This document shows positions 49,301 through 58,900 of a DNA stretch of 60,000 nt, one piece after another. Each line of letters opens with the position of its first letter. Position 1 is the first letter of the stretch. This DNA comes from Membranipora membranacea. Lineage: Eukaryota > Bryozoa > Gymnolaemata > Cheilostomatida > Membraniporidae. The notes beneath the pieces were generated by a model. The model was not told the origin of the DNA, searched no databases, and worked only from the letters and a program-made list of their open reading frames with translations. A program made the translations under genes and the position numbers. The stretch is taken from the NCBI GenBank assembly GCA_914767715.1, contig OU612065.1:24988001-25048000 (forward strand), in the 5' to 3' direction.

Positions 49301-49795
49301 CCTCTGAAAATACTTGTTCAACTTGGCCAAGAATGAAGCTCTTAGAGCTCCGTCTGTTTGCCGCCTAGTTGAGCTAGAATTATCCAGGATGCCGGCGAGT
49401 TAAATCTATGTACAATCAAATAAGACGGCTCCACAGATGAGAGCTCATATGTAACATGAATAAGCTTGCCATATATAATAGGTTTGATATTGTCAAAGCA
49501 ATTTTCCCAAATATATCTTCCATTATTGCCCTGTCATGAACGAGCTTTAGTTTCCTGCAGTTGAACCCTTAGCAAGTTTTATGCTGCCGTACCTTTAATA
49601 ACACCAATTCATTGTTTTGCAGGTATGGCAGGATTCTCCATGTGTTTCCAGCTGATAGCTGATGAGATTGTAGCCAAGTTTCAGTGGATTGGTGAGAAGA
49701 TTGGCGTCAAGAAGGAGGAAGCAAGCGATGATGATGATGACAAAAATGATGACGTGGAAAATGGAACTAAAGACGAGAAGAAAACTATCCTCTAA
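46356..49795 (+). CDS. Two-pore-domain potassium channel, second of three (K2P-B)
   Basis: Exons 46356-46364 (only M-E-Q), 46599-47124, 47489-47682, 48049-48250, 48600-48785, 49623-49795; 429 residues in frame. The long second exon carries M1 (FFLSTAGLFIINIAVLFLG), the cap with Cys (EIEGCKNS) and an N-glycosylation sequon (ENAT), and the first pore helix TTTIG; the filter finishes as GYG in the next exon. CCCGCC follows M2. The M2-M3 loop is extremely acidic, interrupted by VWRIDPETGRPIPP, and leads to LTVPLTI and M3. Second filter TTIGFGD. M4 (MAGFSMCFQLIADE) is followed by a short tail with DDDDD. Compared with K2P-A and K2P-C it lacks an intron in the cap region. The three-residue first exon is the weakest part; a start at ATG 46641 inside exon 2 is possible. 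Confidence 0.88.
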
Positions 49796-50461
49796 AAGTT
49801 GTGATCTAACTAGTACATTAACCCATCTCACCGTTTTAGTGCAATTTACATCAAGTTTGTGCCATTTTATAACATAGATTTTAACTTTACGTTCAATCGT
49901 CAAACTAACAAATTGATTTACCTCTATGCTGCCAAGATGCTATTCTTGACTGAACCAATCATGTGGCTTCTTTTAATTTTTCCATCCTTTCCTGCTCAAA
50001 ACTTTGCAAGGCGCGTGAACGAAATGAGTTCTCTAACACCTTGGTGAAAGGTATTATGAAATAATCGTCATAACAGCGCTGTATTTTTCTAATTTTTTGT
50101 TCTTTTACATTCATGCCTGTGGTTAAATTGTGCCTTCAGTATCCGTCCAAATGTTCACAATTAATATTTCCAAATCTAAGCACCACTTTTGTAATTTCGT
50201 GTGCAATATTTAGTCTGAACATTATCGTTCCACGTCAGAGCAAATCTGTGATATCATGAAATGATTGAGGATTGAGTGAATGAAGTGTTCTGCCCAACAA
50301 AAACAAAAACACCTATTTTTTTAATTGAGAAAGAACAGATCTCTGACCAATTTCAAGAAGAAACAGATTGAAGGTGTGACGCAAACCTAACATTGAATAT
50401 ATTGAATGTCACTGGTTGTAACAGAGCTTCTAAATTTATTTTTCTATGGGTTTTAAGCGCT

Positions 50462-50467
50462 AATAAA
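50462..50467 (+). terminator. Candidate poly(A) signal of K2P-B
   Basis: AATAAA lies about 670 bases after the K2P-B stop. Confidence 0.45.
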
Positions 50468-50887
50468 AGAATATGCAGCTACCTATTTAAGTTTTGTAAA
50501 TGTTCAATTTTGTCCATTATCATTCGCTAATTACTCACTGTGCCATGGGAGGAAACGCAAGCAGCAAAGATCCTAAATACATTGTCATTGCTGGCAGTAT
50601 GATGAATTAACATTTCTTGATTAGACAAAGTCCCAGCAGGATATTCTTTTCAAATCGTCTCAGAGTTGCTTGTATTTGGACTACGACTACGAGCGATTAT
50701 CCTTTATGTATTTGCTAACCTTGTAAGTTAGAGTTGGGGTCAGTGTTTTGCTTATCAAATTCATAGATCATTGCAAATAGATCAAGAGGTAGCTTTGAGA
50801 CTTTGTTCCCATGTTTTAACTACAACCATACCTGGAAGGAGCGGAAGCACAACTCCTAAGACCTGTTACTGATTGTAACACTCAGAC

Positions 50888-50912
50888 CAGTGAGTTTAGG
50901 ACAAACTCTCTG
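50888..50912. repeat. Degenerate mini-palindrome
   Basis: CAGTGAGTTTAGGAC followed by AAACTCTCTG matches the CAGGGAGTTTGGGA...AACTCCCTG pattern with two substitutions. The flanks are not clear direct repeats. Confidence 0.4.
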
Positions 50913-51144
50913 ATCTGATTTACAAAGGAGTTTCTCTCCCAAACTAGTAGCAATTGAGACAAAGAACAGTAAGTAAACCCGGAACAATACTTCAGCGTAT
51001 TAGCAAGGTGGCTGATATGAGACCTACATACAGTTAGACACCACTCTATGCAGGGATATGGGATGTAAACTCCCACCCATCAACTTGGTACACTGGGTTA
51101 GACACTTTATATAGAAGACAGTGCCATCTACCAAAGTGCGAATG

Positions 51145-51196
51145 ATTTGATCAAGGTGTTAGTTAATTAGTTAGTCCTCTACCTCCTTGATTTGAC
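51145..51196. repeat. Mini-insertion, 38 bases, near-perfect flanks
   Basis: A segment beginning CAAGG and ending CTCCTTG (51152-51189) is bracketed by ATTTGAT and ATTTGAC (6 of 7 identical). The interior is AT-rich and less palindromic than in other members. Confidence 0.5.
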
Positions 51197-51927
51197 ATTG
51201 AGAATCTATTAGTGGCTACATATCAAAGGTAATTTGCAATCGGTGTGATTTCAAAAATGACATATACCAAGCGAACCCGATTTCTCTAGCAAGACTTTCT
51301 GAATGCAAAATATGGTAGTGAATTAAAATAGCTGCCTGCACCGTCAATAAAAATCCCACACAGAGTTGTTTTTCATATTATAATGCGCCTCAACAAAAAT
51401 CAGCCAGGTTGACTGTGCATGTGCTCTGTGTGGGACAGGGGTGGGTGATATACTTCGGGTAATGATGCAAGAGGCACAGACATAGACCTAATAATATTAT
51501 TATTTCTCAGTCTATGGGCATCGCTAATTTGTGTTATTTGCTTGTATCGTTTCGTAATGAGAGTGTTATGATGGTGTATTATTTTAATTCTTCATACTGC
51601 TGTTAGAAGATATATTATATTACGTATTGATTTTTGAGATTTTTGTTTGTTATTACCAAGGAAAGTAAGATATAAACATAGCAGTAAAATTGGTAAAACT
51701 TGAAATATCAATAATATGGAAATTGAAAGCTTTCCAAACACAAATGGCTTTTCAGAGAGTTATGAACTGAATCAATACTTTTTACTTAATTCTCAACCAT
51801 AATAAAGCAACGTTGGCTGGCATGGTTTGAAGTCTACAGAGTCAATGTGCCATTGCTGAATTGTTAACTCATGACAGGATCTTGCTGGTGAAAGCAAGCT
51901 GTTAATGAATCAAGAGAGAGCGTGACC

Positions 51928-54900
51928 ATGCCAGAAGAAAAAACCAAAGAGATAAAAGAAAAAGATAAGGAAGATGAAAACGAGGTAAATGAACTTTTAT
52001 ACTAATTGCAATGAAACCCTTGTCATCGTCAGGCTGTTAACTCAGGAAAGGACAGTTAGGCATCTTATGCTATAAATGATAGCATAATTAATATCATCAT
52101 TTCAGTGGTTTATTCCATTATTGTGTTTGCTTAAAAAATTGACATTATGCCGAGATTGTCATCAGTTAAGCGTCAGCCGCCTAAAAACAACTCTTCTTTC
52201 ATGGAGGCGGTTATTATCTGCTGTCTCAATGTGTGCTGCGCTAAGAAGATAGAGCAGGTAACATAACAAGTAGAAGTAATTAGTTTTGCCGACTCCACAG
52301 GAGAGCGGTACAATCTGAAAGCTTCGTAAACTGACACAGACAATTTATGCATTTCTTGACAAAAAACTCAGACTTTAGAGGGATACTTTTAAATTGGCTG
52401 GAATTCTGTGGTCATTTACGTGTGTAAGTGTGTAGTTTTGCCCGCTATACAGAAAAGCGGTACAATCTAATGGCATGAAATAAGGTGCAGCCATTTTATG
52501 CATATTTTAACAATTCTGATTTTCAAGTCATGTTTTTAAATTGGTCGAACTTTTGTTGTCTTTTAAGAAGGAGGATGAAGGCTCCAATGCCGGAGCAATA
52601 TGCCGGAAAGCTATGCATTTTGTATTCTCTACTGCTGGGTTATTCGTAATCAATGCTGGGTATCTGATGCTTGGAGCCTCGCTGTTCACACACATGGAGA
52701 AATACAACGAAGAACAGAGCTGTTTTTCTGGGGCGGACAATTACAGAAGAGCTGAAAACGCCACAACAACTCTCATGCTGAATGTGGGAACCCAGGTATG
52801 AATTTTGGGGCTGATACACTATATATATATATATTAATAACCATACTCTTGGATAACCTAGCTTGAGCAGCCTCTCTGGGTTGGGTGGTATCCCCCAAGC
52901 CAAGCCCAGACAGCCTGCCCAGGTTATGAATGACCCTTTTCACAATTGTTAGCCAGCTCTAATTTTTTTGCTAAACAAAAATGAAGTGTCATGAAACCCT
53001 GAGCAGTATCAAACATTTGGATTTTACCCAATCTTAGATCGCTAACGGAGCTTTGCAAGTGAAGGGAGGAGATGAAATTGTAAGAGAGAACTACCAGGAA
53101 ATCTTAAAGAGCTTCTCCATGAGTGTTCTCGATGTTGGACATAACATCAGTAAGAACTGCTCACAGCTAGGTGAGCCTGGTGGACCACAGTATGCTTGGA
53201 GTTGGTCTGGCTCGCTGGTATTTGCGATGACAGTCACGACAACAATTGGTAAGTCAACCTTAATTGCTTTGAATTTGTTTTCTACTTGATGCGAAGACGC
53301 CACAGTGGTAGGTTAGGAGCAAATTCGCTGTTAAAAGGGTAGGATTATCTGCTGCAATAAATCAGATCGAGGAAATTGTGAAGGTCTTGCGATCAGAGGG
53401 GAAGTCAGTCAACACTTGGTCAAGATTAAGACTTGTCTGGCGTGGTTTACTTGGATAATGGAGCCAACGTTTGTACTGTACATGTCATGGTAGGTAGGTA
53501 GGTAACGCGGTAAGGTGTACTTGTTATATATACTGTAAGAAATTAGTTTTGGTTTACTAGTCATGCTTATCTAATTTGATTGTTCTAGGTTATGGAGTGA
53601 TAGCTCCAAAAACTAGTTGGGGACGAATGGTTTGTATCGCTTACGCGATCATTGGATTGCCTATTATGCTCATCTGTCTGGCTAATGTTGGAGATGTGAT
53701 GGCAGATATCTTCCGTTTTGTTTATGCAACTGTCTGCTGTTGTGGCTGCTGTCGAACGAAGCCAAAGAAGGTAATTTTACCCCATAGACTCTGACTTCAT
53801 TCAATAGGGAAAACATCAATAATATTTGATTAAAAAAACCATGCTAAAAACAATCGGTTATGAAGTTGTCTTCCTGGAAGGTCATTGAAAAGTAAAGCAG
53901 GCAACTCCTATTTGGAAAGTGTGAGACAAAACTTCCTGATTAGTGCCATTTGATGAGAGCTCAAATTGAACCAGCTAGCTAGCAAGTTCTAATAAATGTG
54001 TATATTCTTGCACAGTTCATATGATAATCTTTGTAAAGTATACGTTTTGCTTTTGTAATTATTTAGAAGGAAGAGTTGTCGACCCCGGTGACTGTGTGGA
54101 GGACGGATGCTAATGGTAGGCCGATACCTACTGATGAGTATGAGGAGGATGAGAGTGAGGACGAGGATGAGGAAGATGAGGATGATCAGGAGATTACTGT
54201 ACCTCTCACTATCAGTATGATAGTACTATTCAGTGAGTAGTTTTTGCATTTGGATTAATTTAATTAAATTTAAAAAAGTGCTGTTTTCAGTTTATAGCCA
54301 ATTCAGAAACTGCTGCTATATCCAAACAAAGTGCTAGTTTCATTATTTCTGCAAAGTTTTGAACCACCTGGAAGTACATTAATAGATATGGGGAGGCAAC
54401 TGCATTATATGTAGTAATTTTGATGAGGTGAGGTAACGCACCTGGGAGACAGATAAAAAAGGTAATAATATTGATACAATGGATACACTACAGGGAAGAT
54501 AAGGCAATTCCATGACAGGCAACGAGAAACAAATTTTTTGTAAATAAGATGGCTTTCCCTGTCTTGACTTGACAAGCTTTGTTAGTGGAGAAGGGAGGGG
54601 GGGGGGTGGCTTCACAATTAGGCTCAGGATGGCTGAAAGTGCTCAATGTCACTGCATTTTCCTAAGCCTGTTTTTTGTTGTAATTAATTTGTCAGTCTGC
54701 TGAGTTCCAGGGTGATCAACAGACACTCAGCTGAATATATGGGCTAATTTCATAATACTAGTAGATGCTTTGAGAAGTCAATAAGTAAGACAACGAGGGT
54801 AATGTTACTCAACTTGACATCAAATTCTATTACAATTACTGATTTCAAAGCTGACACCATGTTTCAGCCTGGGGTGAAGGTGTTGGAGTATCATTATCAG

Positions 54901-55886
54901 CCACTTGTAAATAGAGAGACCTTGATTTCTTCCTACAAATTGCATGTCATACGCAATATCTCGAATCACAACAAAATCATTAACCCAGTGTCATCATTTG
55001 CAAGATTGAGACGAATTCTAAAAGACGGATAACTAAAATTTGCAATTGAGTATTCCTCATTGGTAATGACACATTCATAGACATATCCACAGACGTATCA
55101 TTTTTGTAGTGCATGGTCTTACGTGTCATTGATGTCTTGATGGCTAACCTGGTTTCAATTTTCATTTACAGCATTCGTTTTCTTTGGAGCTGCATTGTTC
55201 TCGGTTTGGGAAGACTGGGGGTACTTGGACGCGCTTTACTTCTCTTTCATTACTTTCTCAACCATCGGCTTTGGAGATATTGTTCCTGGCACAACAAATC
55301 TGGACAGCCCAGAATCTCAAGCTCAACTTATTGTCACCGGCATCTGGCAGGTGCGATAAGGGCCATCGTAGAAAGTCATCGACCAATATTTCTGAAATTG
55401 TGATTATCATTAATGTGATATTCATTTTCCATATTTCTAAAAATACCAGTATTGATGCGAATTCAACACATAATGAACTGAAAGGAGAATAGATGTAGAA
55501 ACCCACATACATCATGAATTTCTCATCATCATTATGAATTGCCTAACAAAACATGGCAAATGTACAAATAATAATATCCACCAATTGTGCAATGCCTGCA
55601 AGAAATCATCTGCACTTATCTGTATTTTTCTTGTGTTTAGATTCTTGGTATGGCCATGGTCTCGATGTGTTTCCAACTGATGCAAGATGAGATGGTTGCC
55701 AAGTTCAAATGGCTTGGGCAAAAGTGTGGTATCGGAAAGAAGAAAGAAGAGGGAGACGCTTCTCTTGAGGCCGGAGATAAAGAAAAGGAGGTAGAGAAGG
55801 AAGAGAAACCGGTAGGGAAAGAAAAAACCAGACCGAGAACAGCCATCAGATCGAGCAGAAGCTCTACTAGTACAGTCAGATCCTAA
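51928..55886 (+). CDS. Two-pore-domain potassium channel, third of three (K2P-C)
   Basis: Exons 51928-51984, 52568-52795, 53038-53248, 53589-53770, 54067-54232, 55172-55350, 55641-55886; 422 residues. The first exon is highly charged (MPEEKTKEIKEKDKEDENE). M1 is FVFSTAGLFVINAGYLMLG; the cap has Cys (EEQSCFSG) and the sequon ENAT; first filter TTTIGYG; M2, then CCCGCC; the acidic M2-M3 loop contains VWRTDANGRPIPT; EITVPLTI leads into M3; second filter STIGFGD; M4 MAMVSMCFQLMQDE; then a Lys/Glu-rich tail ending in a Ser/Arg-rich stretch. The intron before M4 is at a different position and phase (0) from that in K2P-A and K2P-B (1). An alternative first exon may lie at 52147-52257. AATAAA is at 56197. 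Confidence 0.9.
52147..52257 (+). CDS. Possible alternative first coding exon of K2P-C
   Basis: An ATG-started frame of 37 codons ends exactly at a donor (CAG|GTAACA) in phase 0, so it would join exon 52568-52795 in frame and replace the 51928 exon, giving 440 residues. Its ending KKIEQ recalls the MEQ first exon of K2P-B, and NSSFMEAV recalls HSFMSAV and PSFMDAI near the K2P-A start. It holds a hydrophobic, Cys-rich stretch (AVIICCLNVCC). Use as an internal exon is unlikely because I found no good acceptor that keeps the frame. Confidence 0.5.
52281..52567. repeat. Diverged tandem duplication before a K2P-C exon
   Basis: Two similar segments (about 52281-52425 and 52432-52567) share TAGTTTTGCC, AGCGGTACAATCT, TTTATGCAT and TTTTAAATTGG. 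The second runs up to the exon acceptor at 52566-52567. Confidence 0.55.
52853..52927. repeat. Fold-back repeat, TAGCCTGGG family copy 2
   Basis: The minus strand reads ATAACCTGGGCAGGCTGTCT at the start and ends near AGCTAGGTTAT, with GGGTGG/CCACCC inside. It resembles the element at 34883-34953 and lies in a K2P-C intron next to a TA repeat. Confidence 0.55.
54233..55171. other. K2P-C intron 5
   Basis: A 0.94 kb intron with a run of ten G at about 54597-54606 and a partial copy (54559-54583) of the CTGTCTTGAC...CAAGCTTTGTT repeat. No exon was seen. Confidence 0.5.
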
Positions 55887-58378
55887 ATAGACAATGTGAT
55901 GATGTGAAATATATAACTAATTAAGATACTGGACTGATCTACTAAAAGTTGTCTACAGAAAATTGTTTCAAAGGTGGAATGCCATATAGTCACAGACAAA
56001 TCCAGTGATTGCAACGTTTCCCTTAGTAATAAATATTTCTATAATTACCTTCACAAACTTGATCAGTGTCTCTTGCTCCCTGTACTCTTTTACAAAAGTT
56101 TTGAGTTATGGTATGAATATCACAGATAAATATCACAAAAAAAAAGTGTCCTGATGTGGTAATATTGTGCAATAATTTTTGACACTTCGTTTGTAAAATA
56201 AAATCCGTCTGAATGGAAAAAAAATTCATAGATTGAAATTTTGTGGTTACAACCAGTCATTTCCAACAGACAAACAGATTGTCATATTATAATGAGAGTA
56301 AAGCTCATCGCCTAATAGAGAGGATGTGAAGTAACAGGAATGTTAATGTGTGTCCCACAATGCAAGATCCAGATAAGGTCAGTGAGAACAACATTTATGA
56401 ATATACCGGATCTGCTTGGGAATTCCATTGAGGAAATGTGGTATGCATGCACCATTGTACAGTATTGAATTATCACTGACATTTGATTGCAGACAGTGGT
56501 CTAAGTGAACTTCTTTCTTTGTGGGTACTCTCCAGGTCAAAAATCATTTCTAAAATTTGTGCAATATCTATATCAAATTTAACTTAACAATTATGCAGAA
56601 ATATAGATCTGTAACAGGTATGATTGATGATTGATAATATGATTGATATGTGGTCAAAAAAAGAGACATTTTCACACAATTTTTTGTGTGCAGAATCCAG
56701 TGGAAACTGTTTAAATGTTCCCCCTCTTTCTTTGTGGGTACTCAGTTCCCACCAGTTCTCCCTCTTTTCTAACACTGATTGCAGAGGATTATTCCATAGT
56801 CAGTCTACTATGTTGTGATTATTGAATGGAGAATGACGTGTTAAAATAACATCTTCGAATAGAATGTTGTCACAAGACTGCTGAATTGAGATCGGCATCC
56901 AGTTTTCCAACACCAAGCATAAACATGTAGGATTGTCTTCACATAAAAATAGAAAAGACAACTCACAGACCTTGAGCACTCCATAATACAGCAGTTGGGC
57001 AACAAGTCAGAATACAATTACATTACATCTTTGGTAATATTGTTTTGATTGATCAAATGGTCACTCAGCTGACAGTCCCAACCCAAAACTCTCAAAGGTT
57101 GCCTCATGGGAATATTTTCTACACAGAGTGAATTCCAAGGCTGTACATATGATGTGCCTGAAATAAACTCATGTAAGTAAGCTATGCTGCAGTTGCAGAT
57201 ATAGACAATTGCCTTACGAGTGCAATTTAACTTCGTGTTTATGGTTGCGTTTTATTGTGAATGTGTTTTTTTTACAACTGTTAGCTAATCAAAATGTATA
57301 TCTGGTCATAATAAACAGAGTATGATTACACAGTCAGCAAGGGCAAATAGCTGTCTCTGCTGCTGAAAACAAGCAGTGAATAAGTATAGTGTTAACCTTG
57401 CCAATTATCGTTAATTTTCTCTGCTGCTATTGTTAGAGTATTAATTAGGTGATAAGTGGTACACAGGGCAATGCAGACAGCACTATATGCCAACTATTAT
57501 ACGCTCTGTGCAATGAGACTTCTTTGTCATGGCTTTTTTAATGAGGATTATTATTTGAATTTTGCAAAGAGTTAGTTTACAATGTGTGTATTTGTATGCT
57601 TATGTTTATCACACATTTGGGTCCACTCTTTAGTAATTCAACCTCGCTAAAGTTGTTTATCTTAGGAGAAGTCATTCAATGTGGCTTTTTTACAATTACA
57701 AATCATTCTGAAATTTATAAATTATACAAATATTTAACACTGTTTTAGACATGGGACATTTTTAGCTGTTTAAACAATGCAACTGCTCGCATAAGACAGG
57801 CAGGCAGAAAACTTATAGCTGTTTTAACCCCGCCTCTGTCTTAAAATAAGCACACTTCATCAATAGCCAATAATCCTATTGACAGGGATTGATGGGTGCT
57901 ATTGCGACATATCCCCATTATAACACAGTAGTAGCAGGTTTTCATTGGTGCATTAGCTATTACAGTTTTACCCATAGCAGGCACACAGACTGAGAAAAAG
58001 AAAGCATAATCAATTTGTCTGAGCATTAGAGAGGATTGGTTCTGTTTTGCTCCTGTCAGTTCTTTGCTTCCTGTACTACTTACCACACACTAAGAGGTGC
58101 TTGAGACTTTACAAATTTCACTGTCAGTGATATATATCGGCGACTACACACAGCAGATATTCAAACTCAGTCGAATATTAGAGAGTTGTGATAAGCTTTT
58201 GTTTATTGAAGGGTGATAACGATAATATCGTCAACTAAATAAACGAAATTAAGTGAGAATTTTGTGTAAGTACTTGTGTTTACAGCACGCTGTGATCTAC
58301 TAAGACAACGAGTTGGATGTGAGAGTTTCTTATTCAGGTTGTAGACCTGCTACATCTGAAGCCTAAAGACTCATCAAC
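55887..58378. other. Intergenic region K2P-C to IGFBP-domain gene
   Basis: A 2.5 kb stretch with the K2P-C 3' UTR (AATAAA at 56197-56202) and the upstream region of the next gene. I recognise no coding sequence. Confidence 0.55.
56197..56202 (+). terminator. Candidate poly(A) signal of K2P-C
   Basis: AATAAA lies about 310 bases after the K2P-C stop. Confidence 0.5.
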
Positions 58379-58900
58379 ATGAGGATAAAGTTAGCATTAT
58401 TGATTGCTTTGACAATATCGATAGAACTGATTGAAGCTGGCAGTGGCAAGCGCAAGAAAAACCGAGATGAAAGCCGTAAAACAGAATCAAAGGCACAGGA
58501 AATGGACTCAATGATATGCCCACCATGTGATAGACTTTTCTGCACAGTTAAAAAGGAGAGTAGGTTGAAATGTAATGGTGGTGGTACCACAACAGACATC
58601 TGTGGCTGCTGCCCTGTATGCGCCAAGCATGAGAAAGAACCTTGCGGCGGAGAATGGAATTATCTCGGTAAATGCGATCGCGGACTATACTGTAGGGCGG
58701 CTACAATCTCACTACTACAAACTGATACCTTCTATCCACAGATAAAAACAGAAGTGCCCATGGGCGGCATGCCGGAGGGTACTTGTGTCAAACGTGAGTA
58801 TGCCCACTTATACAAGTTCGAATCCATTTCAGCATCATCTGTTTTAATCAAAGTGTTTTTCCCAACCACTGGAGTAATTCTGTTATCGGTTGTAATGTAA
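58379..58900 (+). CDS. Secreted protein with N-terminal IGFBP-type domain (probably 5' exon only)
   Basis: The frame begins with a signal peptide (MRIKLALLIALTISIELIEA), then a basic linker (GKRKKNRDESRK) and a Cys-rich domain of about 90 residues with twelve cysteines: CPPCDRLFC, KCNGGG, ICGCCPVC, EPCGG, GKCDRGLYC and GTC. The CGCCPVC block is the IGFBP N-domain signature, found in insulin-like-growth-factor-binding proteins, CRIM1 and related secreted or cell-surface proteins. A strong donor (C|GTGAGT, exon end 58793) follows the last cysteine codon, so the gene probably continues in exons beyond the window. The open frame runs on to a stop at 58898-58900 with a hydrophobic end, probably intron read-through. 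Which IGFBP-domain protein this is cannot be decided from one exon. Confidence 0.75.
   Translation: MRIKLALLIALTISIELIEAGSGKRKKNRDESRKTESKAQEMDSMICPPCDRLFCTVKKESRLKCNGGGTTTDICGCCPVCAKHEKEPCGGEWNYLGKCDRGLYCRAATISLLQTDTFYPQIKTEVPMGGMPEGTCVKREYAHLYKFESISASSVLIKVFFPTTGVILLSVVM

Larger units (their letters stand above)
49796..51927. other. Intergenic region K2P-B to K2P-C
   Basis: No coding exon was recognised. It contains a K2P-B poly(A) signal at 50462, a degenerate mini-palindrome at 50888-50912 and a 38-base mini-insertion at 51145-51196. Confidence 0.55.

Noticed and set aside
54802-55032. Open frame in K2P-C intron 5
   Set aside because: No similarity, and the channel exons on either side join in frame without it.
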